From Pseudorhodoferax sp. Leaf267 (GTDB taxonomy: Bacteria > Pseudomonadota > Gammaproteobacteria > Burkholderiales > Burkholderiaceae_C): 64,000 nucleotides of DNA. Location: positions 63,275 through 127,274 of the forward strand of contig NZ_LMMV01000001.1 in NCBI RefSeq assembly GCF_001422405.1, given 5' to 3'. Below the pieces are notes generated by a model, which had not been told where the DNA came from, searched no databases, and worked only from the letters and a program-made list of their open reading frames with translations. This document shows positions 1 through 7,081 of the stretch, piece by piece (positions within the stretch are counted from its first letter, which is position 1; each line of letters starts with the position of its first letter). A program made the position numbers and the translations under genes.

Positions 1-279
1 TTCCAGCGCGGCCTGCGCGCGCGCCAGGCCGTCGTCGCCTGCCACGGCCAGGCCGTCGAGGTGGGCCTCCAGCCGGTCGTCCAGGCGCTGCAGTTGCAAG
101 AGCCTCACATGCGGCGCGCGCACAAGCACCGAGCGCACATGGCGCAGGTGCAGGGCGTCGTCGGCATGCTGCTGCACGATGGCGGGGATCGGCGGGCGGC
201 GCAGGGCCGGCGCGGGCCGGGGCAGGGCGGCTTCGTCGCGCAAGGTGGGCTCGTCGAACAGGCCGGTTTCAGGACGCAC
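1..279 (-). CDS. TIGR02270-family T6SS-associated protein, 5' part only
   Basis: Only the first 93 codons lie in the window; the gene runs off the left edge. Translation from a GTG at 279 gives a segment (IVQQHADDALHLRHVRSV, then LDDRLEAHLDGLAVAGDDGL) that aligns with residues about 20-75 of the complete TIGR02270 protein at 14668-15951, including the LDxRxxAHLxGLxVAG core. A GGAGGT ribosome-binding site sits 7 bases before the GTG, which decides the start. Family members are HEAT-repeat-like proteins found next to vgrG and effectors; their exact role is unsettled, and an adaptor or accessory role is an inference. It implies a second effector cassette beyond the edge. Confidence 0.8.
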   Translation of the reverse strand, partial: MRPETGLFDEPTLRDEAALPRPAPALRRPPIPAIVQQHADDALHLRHVRSVLVRAPHVRLLQLQRLDDRLEAHLDGLAVAGDDGLARAQAALE

Positions 280-336
280 TGGGTACACCTCCGTGCAGCG
301 GTGCCGCGATGGTGCGCGTGCGCTGCGCACAGCGGC

Positions 337-352
337 AATGAACGAAAGTCAC
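337..352 (-). promoter_or_regulatory. TGACTTT element, copy a
   Basis: On the minus strand this reads GTGACTTTCGTTCATT, 58 bases before the GTG start of the TIGR02270 gene at 279. It matches near-identical elements at 5300, 6955, 18850 and 30799. It lies between two divergent T6SS-region genes and could serve either one. The function (promoter element or operator) is inferred from recurrence and position only. Confidence 0.5.
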
Positions 353-405
353 CTGCGCAATGCGCGTGCGGCTTCCATACTGGGGTATCGCCACAGAGTC
401 CTGCC

Positions 406-1449
406 ATGCCTACGCCCCACACCTCTCAAGCCATCGCAGTGTGCGCGCTGCTGTCGCTGCTGGCAGGATGCGCCGGCGGCCCGGCCAAGGTGCCAGCGCC
501 CACGCCATCCAGCGTCCCGCCGCCCCCCATGCAGGCGGCGCCCGAGCCCGAGCCGGCTGCGCCCGTGCCCCCGCCGCCGGCCACACCGGCCGCGCAGGCC
601 CAGGCGCAGAAGATCGCACGCGCCGTCGTCGACCTGCTGGAGGCCGGCAAGGAGGAAGAGGCCGTGGCCGACCTGAACCGCGCGCTGGCGCTGGACCCGG
701 CCAACAAGCTGGCGCTGAACCTCATGCGCCAGATCACGGCGGACCCGGTGGCCGAGCTGGGCCGCGAGTCGTTCAGCTACGTGGTCAAGCCCAGCGAGAC
801 GCTGTCGCGCATCGCGCAGCGCTTTCGCAACGACCTCTACGCGTTCTACATCCTGGCGCGCTACAACGACATCAAGGTGCCGCGCCAGCTCAGCGCCGGC
901 CAGACGCTGCGCATCCCGGGCAAGATGCCGGCCGGCGGCGCAGAGCCGCGCGACCCGCCGGCGCCGCGCACGGCCACGCGCACGCCGCCCGCCGCCCCGG
1001 TGGCCGTTGCCGCGGCACCGGTGCCTGCGCCCGCTTCCGAGAAGGCCGAAGCCCTGCCGCCCCCACCGCCTGCACCGCCGCCGCCGGCCGTGCCGGAGCC
1101 CACGCCCGCCGAGCTGGCCTTGCGCAGCGGCGAGGCGGCCGAGCGCGCCGGCCAGCAGGAGCGCGCACTGGCCGATTACCGGCGTGCGGCCGCGGCCGGC
1201 CAGGCTGGCGCGCAGGCGCGCGCCGACGCGGTGCTCAAGCGGCTGATCGACACGCACACCCGTGCCGCGCGCCAGGCGTTCGCGCGCCAGGACCTGGTGG
1301 GCGCCATCGCCGGCTGGGACCGGGTGCTCGCGCTCGACCCGGGGCACGACACGGCGCGCAGCGAGCGGCAAAAGGCGGTGGAGCTGAAGAAGCGGGCCGA
1401 TGAGTTGCCGGGCAAGGTATCGGTTGGGGCGTCGGCGCCGGCTGGGTAA
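406..1449 (+). CDS. LysM/TPR lipoprotein
   Basis: 347 residues. The N-terminus is a lipoprotein signal with lipobox LLAGC (Cys22), so it should be anchored in the outer membrane or periplasm. A Pro-rich linker is followed by a TPR-like helix pair (about 65-115, with DLNRALALDPANKLALNL) and a LysM domain (about 122-170, SYVVKPSETLSRIAQRF to LRIPGK) expected to bind peptidoglycan. A second Pro/Ala linker leads to another TPR-like repeat near the C-terminus. The ATG at 406 is chosen because the signal peptide begins there; the reading frame stays open further upstream. In this locus it probably helps fix envelope parts of the T6SS or remodels the wall, but that is inferred from neighbours. Confidence 0.8.
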   Translation: MPTPHTSQAIAVCALLSLLAGCAGGPAKVPAPTPSSVPPPPMQAAPEPEPAAPVPPPPATPAAQAQAQKIARAVVDLLEAGKEEEAVADLNRALALDPANKLALNLMRQITADPVAELGRESFSYVVKPSETLSRIAQRFRNDLYAFYILARYNDIKVPRQLSAGQTLRIPGKMPAGGAEPRDPPAPRTATRTPPAAPVAVAAAPVPAPASEKAEALPPPPPAPPPPAVPEPTPAELALRSGEAAERAGQQERALADYRRAAAAGQAGAQARADAVLKRLIDTHTRAARQAFARQDLVGAIAGWDRVLALDPGHDTARSERQKAVELKKRADELPGKVSVGASAPAG

Positions 1450-1486
1450 GGCAGGGGGCGAGCGCCGCGCACTGCTGAGGCGGGCA

Positions 1487-1655
1487 GCCCTCACCCCAAC
1501 CCTCTCCCAGGGGGAGAGGGGGCAATACCCTCGCAGCCTTTTCATCAACGCAGCCGGACTCTCTCTGCCAGAGGGAGAGAGGCAATACCCCGCAGCCTTT
1601 TCATCGACGCGGCCCGACTCCCTCGCCCCTCTGGGGAGAGGGTTGGGGTGAGGGG
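1487..1655. repeat. Cluster of dispersed palindromic repeats (REP/BIME-like)
   Basis: Three GC-rich palindromes lie between convergent genes: 1487-1522, 1558-1582 and 1617-1655. The outer arms, GCCCTCACCCCAACCCTCTC on the left and its complement on the right, are inverted copies about 145 bases apart. The middle is an imperfect direct repeat (GGCAATACC...CGCAGCCTTTTCATC seen twice, about 59 bases apart). Related units occur at 23287-23480 and 58729. They can fold into stable hairpins and may stop transcription from both flanking genes. No gene is visible in 1450-1687. Confidence 0.8.
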
Positions 1656-1687
1656 CCAGCGGCTTGCACCACGACACGCCGCACACT

Positions 1688-2287
1688 TCACGGCGCTTCA
1701 GGATCCGCCCGTTTCGTCGCGGCCCCTGCCGTCCCCACCTTCGGCACAGCCGGCGTGCGCGGCGGCATCGCCTCCACGCCCCCGCGCCGCAGGATGGTCA
1801 GCCGCGAAGGCTTGCCCAGGTAGTTGCGCCGGTTGCGCTCGCGCTCGATGGCACGCAGCGCATCGGCGGCCTTGGCCTGGTCGGGCTGCATCGCCAGCGC
1901 ACGCAGGTAGTGCGTGCTGGCCACGTCGAGCGCGCCGCGCTGCTGCGCCGTGGCGGCCTGCTCCAGCTGTTCGGCCACCGACGCGTCGATGCGCCGCTGC
2001 AGCATGGCCGCGCCGTTGCGGTAGGCCGCGTGGCCGGGCCGCAGCACGTTGAGCACCTCCCAGGCCCAGGCGGCCTCGGCCCAGCGCTCCTGGTGCTCCA
2101 GCACCACCACACGCATGCGCTGCTCGGCCTCGAAGCCGGCCAGGCCGTCGGCGCGCGAGACCGGGGGCCCCAGCGCGGACTGGGTGACGGTCGGCGCGTC
2201 GGTGGCCGGTGGCCCGAAGGCGCAGCCCGCCAGGGCCAGCGCGCAGGCGCCCGCCAGCGCGCGCACGGCGCAGGCAGAACGCCTCAT
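1688..2287 (-). CDS. TPR-like lipoprotein
   Basis: 199 residues. It begins with a lipoprotein signal ending in LALAGC (Cys22). The body is helical: EQRMRVVVLEHQERWAEAAW, then AAMLQRRIDASVAEQLEQAA and THYLRALAMQPDQAKAADAL, which look like degenerate TPR repeats. The C-terminal 30 residues are basic and Pro-rich. The start overlaps the end of the deacetylase gene (ATGA-type overlap at 2284-2287), so the two are translationally coupled. Together with the kinase it forms a three-gene minus-strand operon (5266 to 1688). No precise function can be assigned; an outer-membrane partner of the deacetylase is plausible. Confidence 0.75.
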   Translation of the reverse strand: MRRSACAVRALAGACALALAGCAFGPPATDAPTVTQSALGPPVSRADGLAGFEAEQRMRVVVLEHQERWAEAAWAWEVLNVLRPGHAAYRNGAAMLQRRIDASVAEQLEQAATAQQRGALDVASTHYLRALAMQPDQAKAADALRAIERERNRRNYLGKPSRLTILRRGGVEAMPPRTPAVPKVGTAGAATKRADPEAP

Positions 2288-3375
2288 GGCTCCGCGCCGA
2301 AGCGCCGGCTGGTCTGCAGCCGGGCCTTGAACGCCTCCAGGTCGTGGTCGCCGAAGATCATGGTCCGGCGCAGCATCAGCGGCTGCGCGAAGAACGGGTT
2401 GCCGCCGGGCGTGACCGTGACCGCCAGCTGGTAGCGCTGGCGCGACAGCGTCTCCAGCACCTGTTCGTTGGCGTCGCCGAACGGGAATGCGTAGTGCCGC
2501 ACCTGCGTCTGCAGGCGCTTTTCCAGCACTTCGCGCGGCCCGCGGATCTCCTGCTCCAGGCTCTGCCGGTAGCGGTCGTCCGCCTCGCCGGGCAGGCGCT
2601 CGATCAGGTTGCGGTGCGTCTTCGAATGCGCCTGCACGTCGACGAGGCCCGTGGCCGCCATCTCCTGCAGTTGGCCCCAGCCCAGCGCCTGGCCCGAGCC
2701 GATGAAGTCGGTGTAGACGAAGACGGTGGACGGCAGGTTCAACCGCCGCAGCACGGGCCAGGCATGCTGGTAGAACGACTCGTAGCCGTCGTCCACCGTG
2801 ACCACCACCGCACGCGGTGGCAGCGCGCCCTGGCCGGCCAGGTAGTCGGCCACACGGTCGAGCCGCACCACGCGGTAGCCGTTCTGCACCAGCCATTCCA
2901 TCTGCGCGGCAAAGCGCGCCGGCGAGATCACCATGCGGCCACCGCCATTGCCGAAGCGGTGGTAGCACAGCACGGGCACGGTCTGGTAGCGGTCCACGGC
3001 GATGCCGCCCGGGTTCACGGCCTTGAGCGGTACCACCAGCGGCTGCCCGGCCTGCGGCTTGTCGATGTCGCCATTGGCCGCGGCGATCTGCCAGTCGTGC
3101 TCTTCGCTGCCCAGCCATTTCGCGGCGATGCTGCGCAGCGATTCGCCTGCGCCGGGCAGGTAGACCAGCAGCTTGTCGCCGCGCGCCAGCACGCCGTCGG
3201 CCGGCGCCTGCGCCGGCGCGGCAGTGCCCGACGCTGCCATGGGCGGCGCGATGCGCGGGGCGGTGCAAGCGGCCAGCAGCAGCGTGGCCGCGGCGAGCAA
3301 CGCGAGACAGGGCTTGTGGCTCCCGCGCCGCGCGCGGGAGAGGGCCGGGCAGAGGGGGGCGGCGTCAGGCGGCAT
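2284..3375 (-). CDS. LysM-containing polysaccharide deacetylase lipoprotein
   Basis: 363 residues. The signal peptide ends with lipobox LLAAC (Cys37). Residues about 66-118 form a LysM-like module (GDKLLVYLPGAGESLRSIAA ... QPLVVPLK). From about 130 on is a NodB-type carbohydrate esterase domain: the metal/catalytic pair TVDDGY (Asp195-Asp196) and the HxxxH motif HSKTH (His250, His254), followed by an FPFGD segment. The family removes N-acetyl groups from chitin, peptidoglycan or exopolysaccharide. The ATG at 3375 overlaps the kinase stop (ATGCCGCCTGA), indicating coupling. With a peptidoglycan-binding module it may loosen or modify the wall around a T6SS; that role is inferred. Confidence 0.85.
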   Translation of the reverse strand: MPPDAAPLCPALSRARRGSHKPCLALLAAATLLLAACTAPRIAPPMAASGTAAPAQAPADGVLARGDKLLVYLPGAGESLRSIAAKWLGSEEHDWQIAAANGDIDKPQAGQPLVVPLKAVNPGGIAVDRYQTVPVLCYHRFGNGGGRMVISPARFAAQMEWLVQNGYRVVRLDRVADYLAGQGALPPRAVVVTVDDGYESFYQHAWPVLRRLNLPSTVFVYTDFIGSGQALGWGQLQEMAATGLVDVQAHSKTHRNLIERLPGEADDRYRQSLEQEIRGPREVLEKRLQTQVRHYAFPFGDANEQVLETLSRQRYQLAVTVTPGGNPFFAQPLMLRRTMIFGDHDLEAFKARLQTSRRFGAEP

Positions 3376-5266
3376 CGTGCTGGGTGGACGTGGCGGGTTC
3401 GATGGCGGGGCGCACCCGCGTCGCGGGCTCGGCCGCTGCACCGGGCGCGGCCTGCGGTCTGGGCACAGGCTCGGGCGCGGGTGGCGGAGCAGGCATGCCC
3501 GCCCGGTCCTGCAGCGCCTGCGCCATGCGGTCGAACGTCGCGTACAGCTGTCCGAACTCGTCGTTGCGCTGCTCGCGGATGCGAAAGTCCAGCCGCCCCG
3601 CGGCCACCTCGTCCATGGCCTCGCCTACCAGCTTGATGGGCCGCCCGAACCAAGTCGCCACGACGTACATCGCGATCGCCACGGCCAGCACCGTGACCAC
3701 GGCCAGCAGCGCCATGAGCCCCATCGACAGCCGCGCCACGGCCGCCAGCGGCTTCTCGGGCAGGCCCAGCGCCGCGCGGCCGACCTCTTTGCCCTGGAAG
3801 GTGATCGGCGCGTCGAAGCCCAGCACGGCCTCGTCGCCCACCAGGTAGCGCGTGCGCCGCACGCCGCCCGACTCGCCGAGCAGCTCGCCCGGCGGCGCCT
3901 TGTACGGCAGCCCCACCAGCTCGGCTTTGCTGGCGGCGCGCACGGTGCCGCCGCGGTCGCTCACGGTCACGCTCTGGAAGTCGCGCGTCTCCATGATCTT
4001 TTGCAGCGACACCTCGACCACCACCCAGTCTTCCGACAGCGCGGGCACTGCGTTCTGCGCCGCGATGAAGCGCGCCAGCGCCGCGCCCGACTCGGCCACC
4101 TGCGCCATCATGGCTGCCTGCTGGCGCTGCACGATCAGCGACGAGGCCACGGCCATCACGGCCGCCACGATCAGCGCCATGAGCCCTGCCCACTTCAGCC
4201 GCAGGGGCACCAGCTTGCTGTGGCTGGCCTCTTTCGCCTGCTCGTCGATCTCGGCCAGCACGCGGCCCAGCGCCTCGGCCAGCGCCGCGCCGCTGGCGTA
4301 GCGCTGTTCGGGCGCCTTGGCCAGGCAGCGGTCGACCACGCGGCGCAGCGAGGCCGGCAGGCCGGGCCGCAGCTTCTCCATGGGCGTGGGCGCCTCCTTG
4401 GCGATCTTGAGCGCCAGCGTGACCACGCTGTCGGCGCTGAACGGGCGCTGGCCCGTGAGCATCTGGTAGATCACGATGCCGGCCGAGAACAGGTCGGACC
4501 GGCCATCGACCTTGCCGCCCTGCATCTGCTCGGGGGACATGTACTGCGGCGTGCCCAGCACGTCGCCCACGCGCGTGCGCTGCTCGCCGTGCGTGGCCTC
4601 CATGTGCGCGATGCCGAAGTCCATCACCTTGATGTCGGTGCTGCCGCGCAGCCGCGCGATGTTGCCGGGCTTGATGTCGCGGTGCACGATGCCGCGCCGG
4701 TGCGCATAGTCCAGCGCCTGCGCCAGCTGCATGCCCATCACCACCACGTCGCGCACTGGCAGCGGCTGGCCGCCCTGCAGCACGTCGGCCAGCGGCTCGC
4801 CGTCCAGCAGCTCCATCGCCATGTAGGGCCGCCCGTCGATCTCGCCCACGTCGTGCACCGTCACGATGTGCGGGTGCGACAGCCCGCCGGCCGCGCGCGC
4901 CTCGCGCAGGAAGCGGGCGCGGTATTCGGCGTCCTCGCACAGCGAGGCGTGCAGGAACTTGATCGCCACGTCGCGGCCGATGTCGGGGTCGTGCGCCTTG
5001 AACACGGTGGCCATGCCGCCGCGGCCCAGCTTCTCCTGCACCTGGTAGCGGCCGACCTGGCGCACTTCGAGGTCGGCCGGGGATGCGTGGCCGCGGGGCA
5101 GCGTCTCGCCCGCGCCGCGCGTGCGCGGGCTGGCGTTGGTCAGCGGGTGCTGCGGTGCCTGGGTGGCGGGCGCGATGCGGGTGACCTCGGGGTCGTCGCC
5201 CGCGCCCGACGCATCCACGGCCGCGGCGGGCGTGAGCAGCGTGTCAGGGCGGGCGGCTTGCGACAT
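3365..5266 (-). CDS. Membrane Ser/Thr protein kinase with HAMP region (PpkA-like)
   Basis: 633 residues. Hanks-type kinase domain at about 73-340: Gly loop GRGGM (81-85), Lys103 in VAIKF, catalytic HRDIKPGN (Asp197), DFG (216-218) and the SPEQ activation-segment end. A transmembrane helix near 352-377 is followed by an extracytoplasmic sensor-like stretch, a second transmembrane segment (LMALLAVVTVLAVAIAMYVV) and a HAMP-like region ending in a Pro/Ala-rich tail. Such kinases regulate T6SS assembly by phosphorylating FHA or other targets, but no FHA gene is visible here. It is the first gene of an operon with the deacetylase and TPR lipoprotein. A TGACTTT element lies 34 bases upstream. Confidence 0.88.
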   Translation of the reverse strand: MSQAARPDTLLTPAAAVDASGAGDDPEVTRIAPATQAPQHPLTNASPRTRGAGETLPRGHASPADLEVRQVGRYQVQEKLGRGGMATVFKAHDPDIGRDVAIKFLHASLCEDAEYRARFLREARAAGGLSHPHIVTVHDVGEIDGRPYMAMELLDGEPLADVLQGGQPLPVRDVVVMGMQLAQALDYAHRRGIVHRDIKPGNIARLRGSTDIKVMDFGIAHMEATHGEQRTRVGDVLGTPQYMSPEQMQGGKVDGRSDLFSAGIVIYQMLTGQRPFSADSVVTLALKIAKEAPTPMEKLRPGLPASLRRVVDRCLAKAPEQRYASGAALAEALGRVLAEIDEQAKEASHSKLVPLRLKWAGLMALIVAAVMAVASSLIVQRQQAAMMAQVAESGAALARFIAAQNAVPALSEDWVVVEVSLQKIMETRDFQSVTVSDRGGTVRAASKAELVGLPYKAPPGELLGESGGVRRTRYLVGDEAVLGFDAPITFQGKEVGRAALGLPEKPLAAVARLSMGLMALLAVVTVLAVAIAMYVVATWFGRPIKLVGEAMDEVAAGRLDFRIREQRNDEFGQLYATFDRMAQALQDRAGMPAPPPAPEPVPRPQAAPGAAAEPATRVRPAIEPATSTQHDAA

Positions 5267-5299
5267 GCCCCCATGGTTGTCGCGAAGGGGGTGGTTCGC

Positions 5300-5315
5300 A
5301 ATGAACCAAAGTCAT
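5300..5315 (-). promoter_or_regulatory. TGACTTT element, copy b
   Basis: The minus strand reads ATGACTTTGGTTCATT, 34 bases before the kinase start at 5266 and in the same direction as the gene. It matches the other copies in the T6SS region; ATGA/TCAT end arms give it weak dyad symmetry. Confidence 0.5.
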
Positions 5316-5360
5316 CGGGCGGGGTGGGGCGTCCGCTGGGTGGTGGATGCGCTGCCTGGT

Positions 5361-5816
5361 TCAGCGCAGCATGCCGCGGTAGATGCCAGGGTCTGAACCT
5401 GGAATGGGCGTGGCGTTTGCGACCTTGGCGAAGAAGTCCGGCGCGCCGACCGCGCCCGCCACCGCGTATCCATAGCCTGCCGCGCGCATGTCGTGCAGGC
5501 AGGCCAACAGCAGGGCCGCGCCCACGCCGCCACGCCGAGCGCTGTCCAGCACGCCGATGGGGCCGACGAAGCCGCGCGCGGTGGCGTCATAGCAGCAGAA
5601 CCCTAGCAGCGCGGCAGGGTCGCCGTGCGTGGCGATGAAGAGCGTGAGGGGCCGGTTGGCCAGCGCGGCGCGGGCTTCGCTGGCCCAGCCTGGCGTGAAG
5701 TGGCGGGCGACCCAGGAGGTGAGGAGGTCGTGCTCGGGGGCGATGGGTTTGCGCAGCGTCACGCCCGGCTGCGCGGCCAGGGCAGGCAGGGTGTGCAGGG
5801 CGATCAGCATGTCCAT
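5361..5816 (-). CDS. GNAT-family N-acetyltransferase
   Basis: 151 residues from the ATG at 5816, which has GGAG nine bases upstream; the frame is open to 5924 but the extra residues look non-coding. The acetyl-CoA pyrophosphate-binding motif appears as RRGGVGAALL, preceded by the strand GFVGPIGVL and followed by YGYAVAGAVGAPDFF, the usual GNAT beta4-alpha3-beta5 order. The acceptor substrate is unknown. Its N-terminus (MDMLIALHTLP...RKPIA) is repeated in a truncated copy at 6654-6749, showing there were once two paralogues. It is divergent from the toxin-antitoxin operon. Confidence 0.8.
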   Translation of the reverse strand: MDMLIALHTLPALAAQPGVTLRKPIAPEHDLLTSWVARHFTPGWASEARAALANRPLTLFIATHGDPAALLGFCCYDATARGFVGPIGVLDSARRGGVGAALLLACLHDMRAAGYGYAVAGAVGAPDFFAKVANATPIPGSDPGIYRGMLR

Positions 5817-5884
5817 GGCGCAGGGCTCCGGCTTGGGGAGGGACGATGGATGCATCCTATGCGCTTGCGATGGCTTGTCGGGCG

Positions 5885-5934
5885 TTGACATCGCGGGAGC
5901 GGCTTCGGTAATATCGTTTGACAATTGGTATTAC
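5885..5934 (+). promoter_or_regulatory. Promoter and operator of the RHH/PIN toxin-antitoxin operon
   Basis: TTGACA at 5885-5890 and TAATAT at 5909-5914 are separated by 18 bases, an unusually good sigma-70 promoter for this genome. An inverted repeat GTAATA (5908-5913) / TATTAC (5929-5934) overlaps the -10 box and the likely start of transcription. This suits autorepression by the ribbon-helix-helix antitoxin encoded just downstream. The stretch is AT-rich compared with its surroundings. Confidence 0.65.
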
Positions 5935-5941
5935 GAAAACC

Positions 5942-6193
5942 ATGAACACCTTGACCATCAAGATCTCTCCCGTGCTGGAACAGCAGTTGCTGGAGGCAGC
6001 GGACCGCGCCCATCTGAGCAAATCCGAACTGGTACGGCGCGCGTTGGCAGCCTACGTTGCGCGCCCTGCGGATGGCACGGAGCCCTTCGTGTCAGCCTTG
6101 GACCGGGCAGGCGATCTGGTCGGTTGTTTCGAAGGCGGCCCTGCGGATCTTGCGTCCAATCCCCGGCATCTGGATGGCTTCGGCCGGGTATGA
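5942..6193 (+). CDS. Ribbon-helix-helix antitoxin
   Basis: 83 residues from the ATG at 5942; an in-frame TTG at 5918 would add eight residues but lies inside the operator. The N-terminus MNTLTIKISPVLEQQLLEAA followed by HLSKSELVRRALAAYVA is a CopG/Arc-type ribbon-helix-helix: a beta strand, then two helices. It should dimerise, bind the GTAATA/TATTAC dyad and, through its C-terminal tail, block the PIN toxin. The stop codon overlaps the toxin start (ATGA). Its base composition is less GC-biased than flanking genes, consistent with horizontal arrival. Confidence 0.85.
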   Translation: MNTLTIKISPVLEQQLLEAADRAHLSKSELVRRALAAYVARPADGTEPFVSALDRAGDLVGCFEGGPADLASNPRHLDGFGRV

Positions 6194-6606
6194 CGACGCT
6201 GCTGCTCGACACCGGGCCGTGGGTTGCTCTGCATTGCCGCAGCGACAACCACCATGCATGGGCCAAGGCACAGTTTGCCCAGTACCCAGGGCCGTTCCTG
6301 ACCTGCGAAGCGGTCGTTGCCGAGACCTGTTTCCTGCTGGCGCGTGCAGGCTTCGACCCGGCGATGGCGCTGACCCTCATGGACCGCGGTGTCGTGCGCG
6401 TAGGCATGGCGCTCGGCGAGGAGTTGGGTGCGGTCAAGACGCTATTCGAGCGCTACGACAGTGTGCCGGCTTCGTTGGCGGATGCCTGCCTGGTGCGCAT
6501 GTCTGAACTCTACGAGCCTTGCCGTGTGCTGACGCTCGACAGCGACTTCCACATCTACCGCAGGCATGGGCGCAAGGTGATCCCGGTGATTCGGCCGGGA
6601 GCGTGA
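6190..6606 (+). CDS. PIN-domain toxin (VapC-like ribonuclease)
   Basis: 138 residues, the usual PIN toxin length. The acidic residues expected to bind Mg/Mn are visible: Asp7 in LLLDTGPWVAL, Glu45 in VVAETCFLL, Asp98 in SLADACLVR and Asp117/119 in LTLDSDFHIYRR. VapC-type enzymes cleave tRNA or rRNA and are held inactive by their antitoxin. It overlaps the antitoxin gene by four bases. The cassette end (about 6606-6655) abuts a broken GNAT gene. Confidence 0.87.
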   Translation: MTTLLLDTGPWVALHCRSDNHHAWAKAQFAQYPGPFLTCEAVVAETCFLLARAGFDPAMALTLMDRGVVRVGMALGEELGAVKTLFERYDSVPASLADACLVRMSELYEPCRVLTLDSDFHIYRRHGRKVIPVIRPGA

Positions 6607-6653
6607 CGCAAGCATTGGCCATCGCTGGTTGACCGGCCGCCGCCGCGGCGGCG

Positions 6654-6749
6654 CATGCTGTCCTGCACGCCGGCGATGGGTTTGCGCACGGTGATGTCCT
6701 GCGGCCATGGGGCGGCTGGCAGGCCAGTGAGGGCAATCAGCATGTCCAT
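6654..6749 (-). pseudogene. 5' fragment of a second GNAT gene
   Basis: The minus strand from ATG 6749 encodes MDMLIALTGLP...ITVRKPIAGVQDS, about 30 residues closely matching the start of the intact GNAT protein (5361-5816). After that the similarity stops and the frame continues into antisense of the PIN toxin. The fragment starts two bases after the stop of the upstream small membrane-protein gene (TGA CC ATG), so it was once the second gene of a two-gene operon. Loss of the rest coincides with the right edge of the toxin-antitoxin cassette. Confidence 0.7.
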
Positions 6750-6751
6750 GG

Positions 6752-6922
6752 TCAGCGCAACAAAAGGAACAGCGCCACTACGCAGAGGATGGCGCCCACG
6801 GTGCACCAGATGCGCCCCTGGATCGCGTGGTGGCGCGCGCCCAGCAGACGCCACGCCCCCGCCAGCAGGAACAGCGGGCCAAGCACGGCGAACACCAGCG
6901 CGGTGTCGAACGACGCAAGCAT
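6752..6922 (-). CDS. Small two-helix membrane protein
   Basis: 56 residues, about half of them in two hydrophobic helices: ALVFAVLGPLFLLAGAW (about 8-24) and IWCTVGAILCVVALFLLL (about 38-55), with a basic loop RLLGARHHAIQGR between. It is too short for family assignment. It is directly followed by the broken GNAT start. A TGACTTT-type element lies 33 bases upstream in the same direction, as for other genes here. The start codon lacks a clear Shine-Dalgarno. Unknown function. Confidence 0.55.
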   Translation of the reverse strand: MLASFDTALVFAVLGPLFLLAGAWRLLGARHHAIQGRIWCTVGAILCVVALFLLLR

Positions 6923-6954
6923 TCGCCATGCTGGCGCGGACCGGCCGCAGGCGC

Positions 6955-6970
6955 AATGAACAAAGGTCAT
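6955..6970 (-). promoter_or_regulatory. TGACTTT element, copy c
   Basis: The minus strand reads ATGACCTTTGTTCATT (one change in the core), 33 bases before the small membrane-protein start at 6922. It is also 112 bases upstream of the plus-strand kinase at 7082 and could serve either. Confidence 0.45.
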
Positions 6971-7081
6971 GCCCGCGCGCGGCGTGCAAGGCGTAAGGTT
7001 CCAACAGGTCCGGCGTGGCCCTCGTGCCCGCGTCGGTTTGCTGGAGCCAAGAACAAGCATGTACCGATCCGCCTCACCGCC

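Noticed and set aside
3173-5638. An 821-codon plus-strand frame opposite the kinase
   Set aside because: Antisense shadow of the kinase/deacetylase genes with no domain-like content.
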